Origin: Gracilimonas sp040882225
GTDB taxonomy: Bacteria > Bacteroidota > Rhodothermia > Balneolales > Balneolaceae
DNA length: 64,000 nucleotides
Assembly: GCA_040882225.1 (NCBI GenBank)
Contig: JBBEBR010000017.1
Coordinates: 124,001 to 188,000, forward strand
Direction: 5' to 3'
The notes below the pieces were generated by a model. It saw only the letters and a list, made by a program, of their open reading frames with translations. It was not told the origin of the DNA and ran no database searches. How positions within the stretch are numbered: the first letter of the stretch is position 1; each line of letters starts with the position of its first letter. This document shows, piece after piece, positions 36,210 to 45,441 of the stretch. A program made the position numbers and the translations under genes.

Positions 36210-37800
36210 AAAAATTTCAATTCACATCTTATTCTCAGGTCTGTATATCAGTCTGCTTTCCCTTTCTGCATGTAAAGGGGACGGTCCAACAAATGGGCAG
36301 GAAGAGCCACCCGTGGTTGAAGAGGTGCTGGAGGAAATGGACAACTATAGGCCTTTCTACCATTTAACAACACCATTTGGCTGGCAAAGTGATCCGACAG
36401 GTATGTTCTATTATGATAACAGATTTCACATCAGTTATATACATAATCCTGATGCACCTAACCATGGTGGTAATCAGCATTGGCGAAAAGCTGCAAGTAC
36501 TGACTTGATGAGTTGGGTAGATCAGGGTGTTATTCTTGAACCAGATGATTTGGGCAGGATATCATCAGGAAGTGCAGTTGTTGATAAAGATAACACCTCA
36601 GGATTTAAATCTAATGATAATGAAGGTGATGTAGCTGTGATAATGTTTACCAGCAACGGTGGATCTATTCAACAGCAAAGTCTTGCTTACAGTAACGATA
36701 AGGGAGATACGTGGACGAAATATTCAGGTAATCCTGTTTTGTCTCTTGGAAGAACCGGCGCCTTTAGAGATCCTAAACTGATGTGGCATGAAGAACGTCA
36801 AAAGTGGATACAAGTGGTTGCTGCCGGCGACAGAATTAAAATCTACTCCTCTGATAATTTAATTGACTGGGATTTTGAAAGTGATTTTGGGCCAAATGTT
36901 GTACATGCAAATGGAGTATGGGAATGCCCAGATCTTTTCTATATAAAAACGGAAGAAGGGGAAGGAAAATGGGTGATGATCGTAAGTCATGGCGGCGGAA
37001 TAAATGATGGGCCTAATGGGGGTAGTTCAACTCAATATTACATTGGAGATTTTGACGGCCATTCATTCACTCCCGAACATCAGGATATATTATGGCTGGA
37101 TTTTGGCATAGATAATTATGCAGGCGTAACCTGGTCGGATGTGCCCGAAGAAGATGGCCGTAGAATTCACATTGGCTGGATGGGCAACTGGTATTATGCA
37201 AGCAGTATTCCTGATAATGGATGGAGAGGAACTATGACGTTCCCAAGGGAAGTGACCCTTCAGAAATCATCGAATCGATATTTCCTCGCTTTTAATCCCG
37301 TCAGGGAATTAGAAGATCAATTGGGAAGTCAGGAAACCTATAATGAGGCCCAGTCAAGTATTCAATTAAAGGATAATGCAATTATCAAAACTGGTAGTTA
37401 TAGAGTTAAAACAGGACTCAATCTGTCACAGGTATCAAATATGTCGCTTACGCTGGGTAATAAGAGTGAGCACCTCACATTATACTATGACAAGAATAAT
37501 GAAGAATTTACACTTCGAAGATCAGCATCTGGGTTAACAGGTTTTAATGAACTTTTCGGGCAAGATATAGAAGCTGGGTTTTCAGTGACTGGAGAAACTC
37601 TTCCGCTTGAAATTTTAGTGGACCAAACGTCTATTGAAGTTTTTATTAATAATGGAGAGAAAGTAATGACAGCAACATTTTTCCCACGATATAAATATAG
37701 CAACCTGGAAATTAAGTCAAGTGGTGGAAGTGAAAACTCTGGTCTTGTACAATCTGTCCAACTTGATGAAATCAAGAAAACAGTGAATCACACCTACTAA
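36190..37800 (+). CDS. GH32 fructan hydrolase lipoprotein (copy 1 of duplicated pair)
   Basis: The ATG at 36190 overlaps the upstream gene by 20 bases and gives a good lipoprotein signal (lipobox LSAC); a longer frame from 36157 is less likely. The 536-residue product has the GH32 motifs 'WQSDPTG' (nucleophile Asp kept, Met-Asn replaced), 'AFRDPKLMW' and 'VWECPDLFY', then a beta-sandwich. From about 36800 on, it is closely similar to the next GH32 gene, and bases 37559 onward are identical to it. The N-terminal third is different, however, so the pair is only partly duplicated. Surface or periplasmic fructan cleavage is expected. Confidence 0.88.
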   Translation: MTYSKIKKISIHILFSGLYISLLSLSACKGDGPTNGQEEPPVVEEVLEEMDNYRPFYHLTTPFGWQSDPTGMFYYDNRFHISYIHNPDAPNHGGNQHWRKAASTDLMSWVDQGVILEPDDLGRISSGSAVVDKDNTSGFKSNDNEGDVAVIMFTSNGGSIQQQSLAYSNDKGDTWTKYSGNPVLSLGRTGAFRDPKLMWHEERQKWIQVVAAGDRIKIYSSDNLIDWDFESDFGPNVVHANGVWECPDLFYIKTEEGEGKWVMIVSHGGGINDGPNGGSSTQYYIGDFDGHSFTPEHQDILWLDFGIDNYAGVTWSDVPEEDGRRIHIGWMGNWYYASSIPDNGWRGTMTFPREVTLQKSSNRYFLAFNPVRELEDQLGSQETYNEAQSSIQLKDNAIIKTGSYRVKTGLNLSQVSNMSLTLGNKSEHLTLYYDKNNEEFTLRRSASGLTGFNELFGQDIEAGFSVTGETLPLEILVDQTSIEVFINNGEKVMTATFFPRYKYSNLEIKSSGGSENSGLVQSVQLDEIKKTVNHTY

Positions 37801-38040
37801 TTTTTGATGAATATAAACTCAATGTACTTTATCGTAATGGCTGATAGTGGTCTAAGTATTGCCAAAACAATAGGCTGTATTTGAAGAGGCTGTTAAATTA
37901 GATGCGTTCACAAAAGCAGATATTTAACTGTTATTAGTTCAGCAAGCTAACATTTAAAATTTTGAAAATGGATTTAATGTGTTGAAAAATATACTCTTTA
38001 AAGCACTTCTTACATGTGGCTTGCTGTTCATCGTATCATG
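37559..38040 (+). repeat. 482-bp exact direct repeat, copy 1
   Basis: This segment is identical, base by base as I read it, to 39315-39796 (offset 1756). It covers the 3' end of one GH32 gene, the whole spacer and the signal-peptide coding part of the next gene, ending at the lipobox Cys codon. Confidence 0.93.
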
Positions 38041-39556
38041 CGACGGCAATGAGGTAATTCTTTCTGAAAACAACAGTGAAGCGGAATCTGAAAACTATAA
38101 AGAGAATTATCGCCCCCAATTTCATTTTACCCCAGAAAATAACTGGATGAATGACCCGAATGGTTTGGTGTATTATGATGGAGAGTATCATCTTTTTTAT
38201 CAATACAATCCATTTGGCAATCAATGGGGGCATATGAGTTGGGGACATGCCGTAAGTGAAGATTTGGTGCACTGGGAGCACCTTCCAGTAGCGCTAAAAG
38301 AAGAAAATAATATTATGATATTTTCCGGAAGTGCCGTGATAGATCATAAAAATAGTAGTGGACTGGGGACTTTAAATAATCCTCCTATGGTGGCCATTTA
38401 TACAGGAAACCATACCGATAAGAGGCTACAAGATCAACGTATTGCTTATAGTTTAGACAAAGGGCGTACTTGGGCTAAATTCGAAGGAAATCCGGTTATT
38501 GATGAAAACATGGGAGTCTTTAGAGACCCAAAAGTGATGTGGTATGAACCGCGGCAGAAGTGGATTCAAAGCGTAGCTGCCGGCGACAGAATAAAGATCT
38601 ATTCTTCTGATAATTTAATTGATTGGGATTTTGAAAGTGATTTTGGGCCAAATGTTACAGCCACTAATGGAGTGTGGGAATGCCCAGATCTTTTCTATAT
38701 AAAAACGGAAGATGGAGATGGAAAATGGGTAATGATTGTTAGTCATGGCGGCGGAATAAATGATGGGCCAAATGGCGGTAGTTCAACTCAATATTACATT
38801 GGAGATTTTGACGGCCATTCATTCACTCCAGAACATCAGAATATTTTATGGCTGGATTTTGGCATAGATAATTACGCAGGCATTACCTGGTCAAATATCC
38901 CAGAAGAAGACGGACGCAGAATTCATATCGGATGGATGGGAAACTGGTATTACGCAAGTAGTATTCCCGAATATGGCTGGAGAGGAAGTATGACTTTCCC
39001 ACGGGAAGTGACCCTTCAGAAATCATCGAATCGATATTTCCTCGCCTTTAATCCCGTCAGAGAATTAGAAGATCAATTGGGAAGTCAGGAAACCTATAAT
39101 GAGGTCCAGGCAAGTATTCAATTAAAGGATAATGCAATTATCAAAACAGGTAGTTATAGAGTTAAAACAGAACTCAATCTGTCACAGGTATCAAATATGT
39201 CGCTAACGCTGGGTAGTATGAGTGAACGCCTCACATTATACTATGACAAGAATAATGAAAAATTTATCCTAAGACGATCGGCATCTGGGGTTACAGATTT
39301 TAATGAACTTTTCAGGCAAGATATAGAAGCTGGGTTTTCAGTGACTGGAGAAACTCTTCCGCTTGAAATTTTAGTGGACCAAACGTCTATTGAAGTTTTT
39401 ATTAATAATGGAGAGAAAGTAATGACAGCAACATTTTTCCCACGATATAAATATAGCAACCTGGAAATTAAGTCAAGTGGTGGAAGTGAAAACTCTGGTC
39501 TTGTACAATCTGTCCAACTTGATGAAATCAAGAAAACAGTGAATCACACCTACTAA
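37979..39556 (+). CDS. GH32 fructan hydrolase lipoprotein, mosaic (copy 2)
   Basis: This 525-residue lipoprotein (GTG start at 37979, or TTG at 37982; lipobox IVSC) has the canonical GH32 triad: 'NWMNDPNG', 'VFRDPKVMW', 'VWECPDLFY'. Residues of about 30-180 resemble the GH32 gene at 41466 ('FHFTPENNWMNDPNGLVYYD', 'WGHMSWGHAVSEDLVHWEHL'). From 'RQKWIQ' to the C-terminus it is close to the GH32 gene at 36190 instead, and the last ~80 residues are identical. The signal peptide is identical to that of the following amidohydrolase gene. The gene thus looks like a recombination product. All catalytic residues are present, so it is probably active. Confidence 0.88.
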   Translation: MLKNILFKALLTCGLLFIVSCDGNEVILSENNSEAESENYKENYRPQFHFTPENNWMNDPNGLVYYDGEYHLFYQYNPFGNQWGHMSWGHAVSEDLVHWEHLPVALKEENNIMIFSGSAVIDHKNSSGLGTLNNPPMVAIYTGNHTDKRLQDQRIAYSLDKGRTWAKFEGNPVIDENMGVFRDPKVMWYEPRQKWIQSVAAGDRIKIYSSDNLIDWDFESDFGPNVTATNGVWECPDLFYIKTEDGDGKWVMIVSHGGGINDGPNGGSSTQYYIGDFDGHSFTPEHQNILWLDFGIDNYAGITWSNIPEEDGRRIHIGWMGNWYYASSIPEYGWRGSMTFPREVTLQKSSNRYFLAFNPVRELEDQLGSQETYNEVQASIQLKDNAIIKTGSYRVKTELNLSQVSNMSLTLGSMSERLTLYYDKNNEKFILRRSASGVTDFNELFRQDIEAGFSVTGETLPLEILVDQTSIEVFINNGEKVMTATFFPRYKYSNLEIKSSGGSENSGLVQSVQLDEIKKTVNHTY

Positions 39557-39796
39557 TTTTTGATGAATATAAACTCAATGTACTTTATCGTAATGGCTGA
39601 TAGTGGTCTAAGTATTGCCAAAACAATAGGCTGTATTTGAAGAGGCTGTTAAATTAGATGCGTTCACAAAAGCAGATATTTAACTGTTATTAGTTCAGCA
39701 AGCTAACATTTAAAATTTTGAAAATGGATTTAATGTGTTGAAAAATATACTCTTTAAAGCACTTCTTACATGTGGCTTGCTGTTCATCGTATCATG
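39315..39796 (+). repeat. 482-bp exact direct repeat, copy 2
   Basis: This is the second copy of the segment at 37559-38040. It carries the shared GH32 tail, the shared spacer and the shared start and signal peptide of the amidohydrolase gene. Sequences diverge immediately after the lipobox Cys region. Confidence 0.93.
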
Positions 39797-41390
39797 TGTA
39801 AACAACAACCAATATGATCTTATCATCAAAAATGGAATGGTCTATGATGGCTCCGGTACCGAACCATACGAAGCTGATATAGGTATCAATGCAGATTCCA
39901 TTGAAGTTATTGGAGATTTAAGTTCAGCTACAGCAAAGAAATATGTTGATGCTGAAGGTAAGGCAGTGTCACCTGGTTTTATCAATATTTTAAGTTGGGC
40001 TACTGAATCTTTATTTGAGGATGGGCGATCATTCAGTAACATTTATCAGGGAATAACCCTTGAGGTTTTTGGGGAAGGCGTTTCGATGGGGCCTCGCAAC
40101 GAGGAGATGAAAAAAGATAGGAATAACTATAACTGGACTACATTAAACGAATATCTCGAGTATTTAACTGAGCAAGGAATTTCCCCAAATGTAGCTTCAT
40201 TTGTAGGAGCCACTACACTTCGTATTCATGAAGTGGGGTATAATGATCGCCCTGCCACCGATCAGGAGCTGCAGAACATGAAAGATCTTGTTCGGCTGGC
40301 AATGGAAGAAGGAGCCCTGGGAATTGGTTCCTCTCTCATTTATGCACCCGCTTTTTATGCAAGTACCGAAGAACTAATTGAGTTAAATAAAGTGGCAGCA
40401 GAATATGATGGGATGTACATATCCCATTTAAGAAGTGAGGGAAATAAACTGCTTGAATCTATTGATGAACTTATAACTATCGCGGAACAAGCGGGTATCC
40501 GGGCGCAAATCTATCATTTGAAAGCGGTAGGTGAGCAAAACTGGCACAAGATAGATTTAGCAATTGCTAAAATAGATTCTGCAAATAATGCAGGATTGGA
40601 AATTTCTGCTGATATGTATACTTATCCTGCAGGTGCTACCGGTTTGAATGCAGCAATGCCTCCCTGGGTGCAGGAAGGTGGTTTCAATGCTTGGAGAAAT
40701 AGATTGCAAGATCCTGAAATCCGCCAAAGAGTTTTACGTGAAATGAGAAATCCGACAGACGATTGGGAGAATTATTTCTATTCAACGGGGCCAGATAGAA
40801 TGTTGCTTGTTGGCTTTAGAAATGATGAATTAAAAAAATATACCGGCAAAACACTTATCGAGGTGGCGGCAGAACGGGGTACATCACCAGCAGAAACAGT
40901 TCTCGACCTTGTAATTGAAGATAGAAGCCGTGTAGAAACTATCTATACCTTTATGTCGGAGGAGAATGTGAGAAAGAAAATCAGGCAGCCTTGGATGAGT
41001 TTTGAAACAGACGCTGCTTCAGTGGCTCCAGAAGGAAAATTCTTAGAATCGAATGTTCATCCCAGAGCTTACGGCACTTTTTCCAGGTTATTGGGAAAAT
41101 ATGTGCGCGATGAAAAAGTCATCACCCTACAGGAAGCAATTCGAAGGATTACAACCTTGCCTGCATCAAAACTGAAAATCCAAAAAAGAGGTGCTTTAAA
41201 AGAAGGCTACTTTGCAGATCTTGTAATTTTTGATCCCGAGACTATTCAAGATCATGCTACATTCAGTGAGCCTCATCAGTTATCTACAGGTATTATTCAT
41301 GTATTTGTAAATGGAAAGCAGGTACTGGAAAATGAAAAGCATACGGGGGAAACACCTGGACGTGTGGTGTATGGGCCGGGTAAAAAATAA
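39735..41390 (+). CDS. D-aminoacylase-type amidohydrolase lipoprotein
   Basis: This 551-residue lipoprotein (lipobox IVSC) belongs to the amidohydrolase superfamily, N-acyl-D-amino-acid deacylase branch. The flanking beta-sandwich starts at 'YDLIIKNGMVYDGSGTEPYEADIGI'. The barrel contains 'ISHLRSEG', 'IYHLKAVGEQNW' and 'FETDAASVAPEG', and it closes with 'LKEGYFADLVIFDPETI'. The first metal-site His-x-His usually found after 'PGFID' is absent: the segment reads 'SPGFINILSWATES', so metal binding may be mononuclear. It would release D-amino acids from N-acyl forms in the periplasm. The first 20 residues were acquired from, or donated to, the neighbouring GH32 gene. Confidence 0.82.
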   Translation: MLKNILFKALLTCGLLFIVSCVNNNQYDLIIKNGMVYDGSGTEPYEADIGINADSIEVIGDLSSATAKKYVDAEGKAVSPGFINILSWATESLFEDGRSFSNIYQGITLEVFGEGVSMGPRNEEMKKDRNNYNWTTLNEYLEYLTEQGISPNVASFVGATTLRIHEVGYNDRPATDQELQNMKDLVRLAMEEGALGIGSSLIYAPAFYASTEELIELNKVAAEYDGMYISHLRSEGNKLLESIDELITIAEQAGIRAQIYHLKAVGEQNWHKIDLAIAKIDSANNAGLEISADMYTYPAGATGLNAAMPPWVQEGGFNAWRNRLQDPEIRQRVLREMRNPTDDWENYFYSTGPDRMLLVGFRNDELKKYTGKTLIEVAAERGTSPAETVLDLVIEDRSRVETIYTFMSEENVRKKIRQPWMSFETDAASVAPEGKFLESNVHPRAYGTFSRLLGKYVRDEKVITLQEAIRRITTLPASKLKIQKRGALKEGYFADLVIFDPETIQDHATFSEPHQLSTGIIHVFVNGKQVLENEKHTGETPGRVVYGPGKK

Positions 41391-41430
41391 ATTCTTTTAA
41401 TAGTTATAATTAACTATTTATTATTTGGTT

Positions 41431-41446
41431 ATGAAAACGATTTCAT
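41431..41446. promoter_or_regulatory. LacI-family-like operator palindrome
   Basis: ATGAAAACGATTTCAT has perfect 6-bp arms (ATGAAA/TTTCAT) around a central ACGA and matches the TGAAAnCGnTTTCA form of LacI-family operators. It lies 20 bases before the GH32 start preferred at 41466 and overlaps the alternative ATG at 41445. Confidence 0.6.
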
Positions 41447-41465
41447 GAAATTAATATTCGCTAAA

Positions 41466-43067
41466 ATGAAAAGAACTATCTCTGTATTTCAACGGGTAAA
41501 AACCTATAAAACTTTTGTAAGTCTTATAATTTTCCCAGTTTTGTTTTCCTCTTGTGTAAAAAAATTACCAGATATTTCTACTTCTGAAAGTATGAAACAG
41601 CCTTTTTATGACGAGCAATATCGTCCTCAATTTCATTTTACTCCAGAAATGAATTGGATGAATGATCCAAATGGATTGGTTTATCATGATGGCGAGTATC
41701 ACCTTTTTTACCAGTACAATCCATTCGGGATAAAATGGGGACATATGAGCTGGGGGCATGCCGTGAGTGAAGACATGATTCATTGGGAACATCTGCCTGT
41801 AGCGTTGAAAGAAGAGAATAACATCATGATATTTTCGGGAAGTGCTGTAGTGGATAAACAAAATACCAGCGGCTTGGGAAGCACCGAAAATCCTCCCATG
41901 GTGGCCATTTACACTGGAAATCACACCAACCAGAAATTGCAAGATCAACGAATAGCTTATAGCCTCGATAATGGAAGAATTTGGACAAAATATTCTGGGA
42001 ATCCGGTGATTGATGAAGAAATGTCTGCTTTTCGTGACCCGAAAGTATTCTGGCATGAACCTACAGATAGATGGATAATGGTAGTGGCTTTGCCCAATAT
42101 CCACAAAGTTCGTTTCTATAGTTCATCAAACCTGATAGACTGGGAAGTCCACAGTGATTTTGGCCCTGCCGGTGCAACCGGAGGTGTTTGGGAATGCCCA
42201 GATTTATTCGAATTACCTGTGGATGGAGATCCTGATAACTCAAAATGGGTGCTTCAGGTTGATATTGGCAAAGGAGGACCATTCGGAGGTTCTGGCGCTC
42301 AGTATTTCATTGGCGAATTTGACGGAAAAAAGTTTACACAGGATTCCGAAACAGAAGGGGAAACCCGTTGGGTCGATTATGGGAAAGATTTCTACGCGGT
42401 ACAATCATTCGACAATATCCCAAAAGAAGATGGCCGGCGTATTTGGTTAGCCTGGATGAGTAACTGGCAATATGCGGGAGATATTCCTACCAACCCATGG
42501 AGAAGTGCAATGACGATTCCCAGGGAAGTTACCCTGCAAAATATCAATGGTGAAAATAGACTTGTTCAAAAACCAGTTGTGGAGTTACAATCACTTCGAG
42601 ATGAACATCATACATTCAAAAGTGAAATTATTTCTGGTGAAAATACTCTGTTAAGTGATACAGCTATTTCTGGTAAAACACTTGAAATTAAACTGAGATT
42701 TACTGCCCCTGAAGCTGGAACATTTGGTATCAAATTGGCAAAAGGAGAAGGTGGGGAAACCCGGGTTGGTTATAACGGTGATAAAGGAGTTGTATTTATA
42801 GATCGCAAGGAATCAGGAAAAGTTGATTTCAATGAACATTTTTCGGGGGTTCATCAGGCTGAAATGAAACCCATTAATGGTGTTATAGAGCTGCATATTC
42901 TGCTGGACAGATCATCTGTTGAAGTGTTTGGCAATGGGGGTCTAATATCAATTACCGACAGAGTATTTCCTCATGCCAATGGGAATTTACTCTCTCTTTA
43001 CTCATCTGGAGAGGCTGTGGAAGTACAAAATATTGACATTTGGAAACTGAATTCCACCTGGAAATAA
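41466..43067 (+). CDS. GH32 levanase/inulinase-type lipoprotein
   Basis: The ATG at 41466 is preferred over that at 41445 because the latter sits inside an operator-like palindrome and adds only seven residues. The 533-residue lipoprotein (lipobox FSSC) is a canonical GH32 enzyme: 'FHFTPEMNWMNDPNG', 'AFRDPKVFWHEP', 'GVWECPDLFELP' and a C-terminal beta-sandwich with 'LHILLDRSSVEVFGNGG'. It should be an exo-acting fructanase releasing fructose. It is followed 18 bases later by a sugar porter and then a fructokinase, forming a full fructose-release, uptake and phosphorylation unit. Confidence 0.92.
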   Translation: MKRTISVFQRVKTYKTFVSLIIFPVLFSSCVKKLPDISTSESMKQPFYDEQYRPQFHFTPEMNWMNDPNGLVYHDGEYHLFYQYNPFGIKWGHMSWGHAVSEDMIHWEHLPVALKEENNIMIFSGSAVVDKQNTSGLGSTENPPMVAIYTGNHTNQKLQDQRIAYSLDNGRIWTKYSGNPVIDEEMSAFRDPKVFWHEPTDRWIMVVALPNIHKVRFYSSSNLIDWEVHSDFGPAGATGGVWECPDLFELPVDGDPDNSKWVLQVDIGKGGPFGGSGAQYFIGEFDGKKFTQDSETEGETRWVDYGKDFYAVQSFDNIPKEDGRRIWLAWMSNWQYAGDIPTNPWRSAMTIPREVTLQNINGENRLVQKPVVELQSLRDEHHTFKSEIISGENTLLSDTAISGKTLEIKLRFTAPEAGTFGIKLAKGEGGETRVGYNGDKGVVFIDRKESGKVDFNEHFSGVHQAEMKPINGVIELHILLDRSSVEVFGNGGLISITDRVFPHANGNLLSLYSSGEAVEVQNIDIWKLNSTWK

Positions 43068-43085
43068 TGTCATCAACTAATAAGA

Positions 43086-44468
43086 ATGAAAAATAGACAA
43101 TCACTTTTTTTTGCAGCAATAGTAGCGGCCTTAGCGGGTTTCCTTTTTGGATTTGATACGGCCGTTATTTCTGGCGCGGACGTTTCAATTCAATTACTCT
43201 GGAGTACAAGTCCACTTTTCCATGGCACATTTATTATGTCGATGGCATTATGGGGAACGGTTGTTGGCGCCTTAATAGGTGGAATTCCCTGTGATAGATA
43301 TGGCCGAAAAAACACATTGATTGTAATTGGTGTATTGTATTTAATCTCAGCCATTGGTTCGGCGGCAGCTACAGATCCATATATATTTTCATTTTTTAGA
43401 TTTCTTGGTGGTCTTGGAGTTGGGGCATCCTCAGTCGCGGCACCGACCTATATTTCTGAAATTGCTCCCGCCGCTCGAAGGGGGCGTTTGGTAATCCTTT
43501 ATCAATTCATGATTGTATTGGGAATTTTGGTTGCCTTCCTCTCCAATTATTTAATCGGGGAATTTTTGGGTGTTAATGCTTGGCGATGGATGTTAGGAAT
43601 TGAAGCAATCCCGGCGTTTATATATATGATCCTGGTTTTTGCAATTCCAAACAGTCCCAGGTGGCTCGTACTATATAGAAAAGATGAATATGCCGCCCGT
43701 CAGATTATCTCTAATCTTGACCATAACCAAAGTGTTGAAGATGAACTCGTCGGAATTAAGAGATCGGAAAAGAGAAACAAAGGCAATCAGTTATTTTCAG
43801 GTAAATACAATTTTCAAATTATGTTAGCCTTCCTGATCGCTTTCTTCAATCAATTATCGGGAATTAACTTTGTGCTTTATTATGCTCCCAGAATTTTTGG
43901 TGCAGCTGGCTTAGAGGCCAACACAGCTCTCCTGTCTTCGGTTGGGGTTGGTGCAATTAATCTGTTATTTACTATGTTCGGTATTTTATTAATCGACCGA
44001 TTTGGCCGAAAAACTTTAATGATTATTGGCTCTGTTGGATATATTATTACCCTAAGTGTGGTTTCGTGGGCTTTTTATACAGGAGCAGGTGGTACCATAG
44101 TTGTATTATTTTTATTTGGATTTATTGCCTCGCACGCCATCAGCCAAGGTGCTGTTATTTGGGTGTTCATTTCTGAAATATTCCCTAATCACATTCGTGC
44201 AGCGGGGCAATCATTTGGAGCCAGTGTTCATTGGATTTTTGCAGCTTTTATAACTTTATTCACCCTATTCTTTATGAACTTGCTGGGAAATAATCCTTCC
44301 CCACTGTTTGCCTTTTTTGCTTTCATGATGATACTTCAACTCATTTTTGTGCTAAAGTTAATGCCAGAAACCAAAGGTAAAACCCTTGAGGAGTTATCAA
44401 GAGAACTAATCTGGAAAGATAAAATTATCTACGTGCAAGAAGCTCTAAATGTGCAGAGAAAAAAATGA
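43086..44468 (+). CDS. MFS sugar porter, probably fructose
   Basis: This 460-residue transporter of the MFS sugar-porter family has 12 membrane helices and the diagnostic motifs 'DRYGRK' after TM2, 'PNSPRWL' after TM6, 'DRFGRK' after TM8 and 'PETKGKTLEEL' at the C-terminal end. It belongs to the XylE/GlcP-like group of proton or sodium symporters. Its ATGA overlap with the fructokinase gene and its place after GH32 genes suggest inner-membrane fructose uptake. Confidence 0.9.
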   Translation: MKNRQSLFFAAIVAALAGFLFGFDTAVISGADVSIQLLWSTSPLFHGTFIMSMALWGTVVGALIGGIPCDRYGRKNTLIVIGVLYLISAIGSAAATDPYIFSFFRFLGGLGVGASSVAAPTYISEIAPAARRGRLVILYQFMIVLGILVAFLSNYLIGEFLGVNAWRWMLGIEAIPAFIYMILVFAIPNSPRWLVLYRKDEYAARQIISNLDHNQSVEDELVGIKRSEKRNKGNQLFSGKYNFQIMLAFLIAFFNQLSGINFVLYYAPRIFGAAGLEANTALLSSVGVGAINLLFTMFGILLIDRFGRKTLMIIGSVGYIITLSVVSWAFYTGAGGTIVVLFLFGFIASHAISQGAVIWVFISEIFPNHIRAAGQSFGASVHWIFAAFITLFTLFFMNLLGNNPSPLFAFFAFMMILQLIFVLKLMPETKGKTLEELSRELIWKDKIIYVQEALNVQRKK

Positions 44469-45346
44469 CTAAAATAATCTGTATCGGAGAAGTACTATGG
44501 GATAAGTTACCGAATGGATTGTATATCGGCGGCGCTCCTTTAAATGTAGCAACAAACTTGCGTAGTTTTGATATTGATGCTCAAATTATAAGTGCGGTTG
44601 GAGATGATGAACTTGGCAGGAAAGCAGTACAGATATTAGCAAATAAAGGATTTAATACAAATTATCTTCAAATAAACACAAGCTCTACAGGTCTGGTAGA
44701 AGTAGAGTTGAATAGTGATGGAATTCCATCCTATTGTATAAAAGAACCCGTTGCATGGGATTTTATAGAGTGGAATTCATCAATTAATACGATCACTCAA
44801 AATGCTGATTATATATGTTTTGGCAGCCTGGCCCAGCGAAATGAAGTTTCACAAAAAACCATCCTAAAAGTATTAGAACATACCACAGCCAAACGAATAT
44901 TTGATTTGAATATCCGTGCGCCGTACTACGATTTTGATATAATCCACGAAAGCCTGATCCTGACTGATATTCTTAAGATAAATGATGAAGAACTTGAATT
45001 GCTTTTAAGGCAAAAAGGTAAAGTTCTTGAGGAAAAGGAAGCCGTACAATACCTCCAGAAAGAGTATGACCTGGACATGGTAATCATTACAAAAGGAGAA
45101 AAAGGTGCAGTTGTTTTAGATGGAGAAATTTGGTGTGAAAGTCCCGGAATAAACACAATAGTGAAGGATACAGTAGGGGCGGGTGATGCTTTTCTCGCAG
45201 CTTTTATTTTTGGATTTATTACCTACAAAAATAAGACACATAAGACACTCAATTTTGCCAATCATATTGGAGCTTTCGTGGCTTCAAAAGATGGGGCTAC
45301 ACCAGAATTGAGTAAAGAAATAAATGAACTACTAATTAAATGTTAA
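44465..45346 (+). CDS. PfkB-family fructokinase
   Basis: This 293-residue cytoplasmic sugar kinase of the ribokinase/PfkB family has 'GEVLWDKLPNGLYIGGAPLN' at the N-terminus (sugar-binding Gly-Gly) and the C-terminal signature 'DTVGAGDAFLAAF' with the catalytic Asp. Length and the 'GEVLWD' start are typical of bacterial fructokinases. It overlaps the porter gene by 4 bases and would phosphorylate imported fructose. A different ketose or aldose substrate cannot be excluded, but the GH32 context supports fructose. Confidence 0.9.
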   Translation: MTKIICIGEVLWDKLPNGLYIGGAPLNVATNLRSFDIDAQIISAVGDDELGRKAVQILANKGFNTNYLQINTSSTGLVEVELNSDGIPSYCIKEPVAWDFIEWNSSINTITQNADYICFGSLAQRNEVSQKTILKVLEHTTAKRIFDLNIRAPYYDFDIIHESLILTDILKINDEELELLLRQKGKVLEEKEAVQYLQKEYDLDMVIITKGEKGAVVLDGEIWCESPGINTIVKDTVGAGDAFLAAFIFGFITYKNKTHKTLNFANHIGAFVASKDGATPELSKEINELLIKC

Positions 45347-45441
45347 CAAAGCTAAAGCACGATGCATAGCCCACATAAAATAAATTATTTCTGCCGGATC
45401 TGTTTGATCGTAAAACCTTTTAAGTAATTAATTAAAGAGCC

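Noticed and set aside
37485..37775. 96-codon minus-strand frames repeated at 37485 and 39241
   Set aside because: They are antisense shadows of the duplicated GH32 tail; their similarity only reflects the DNA repeat.
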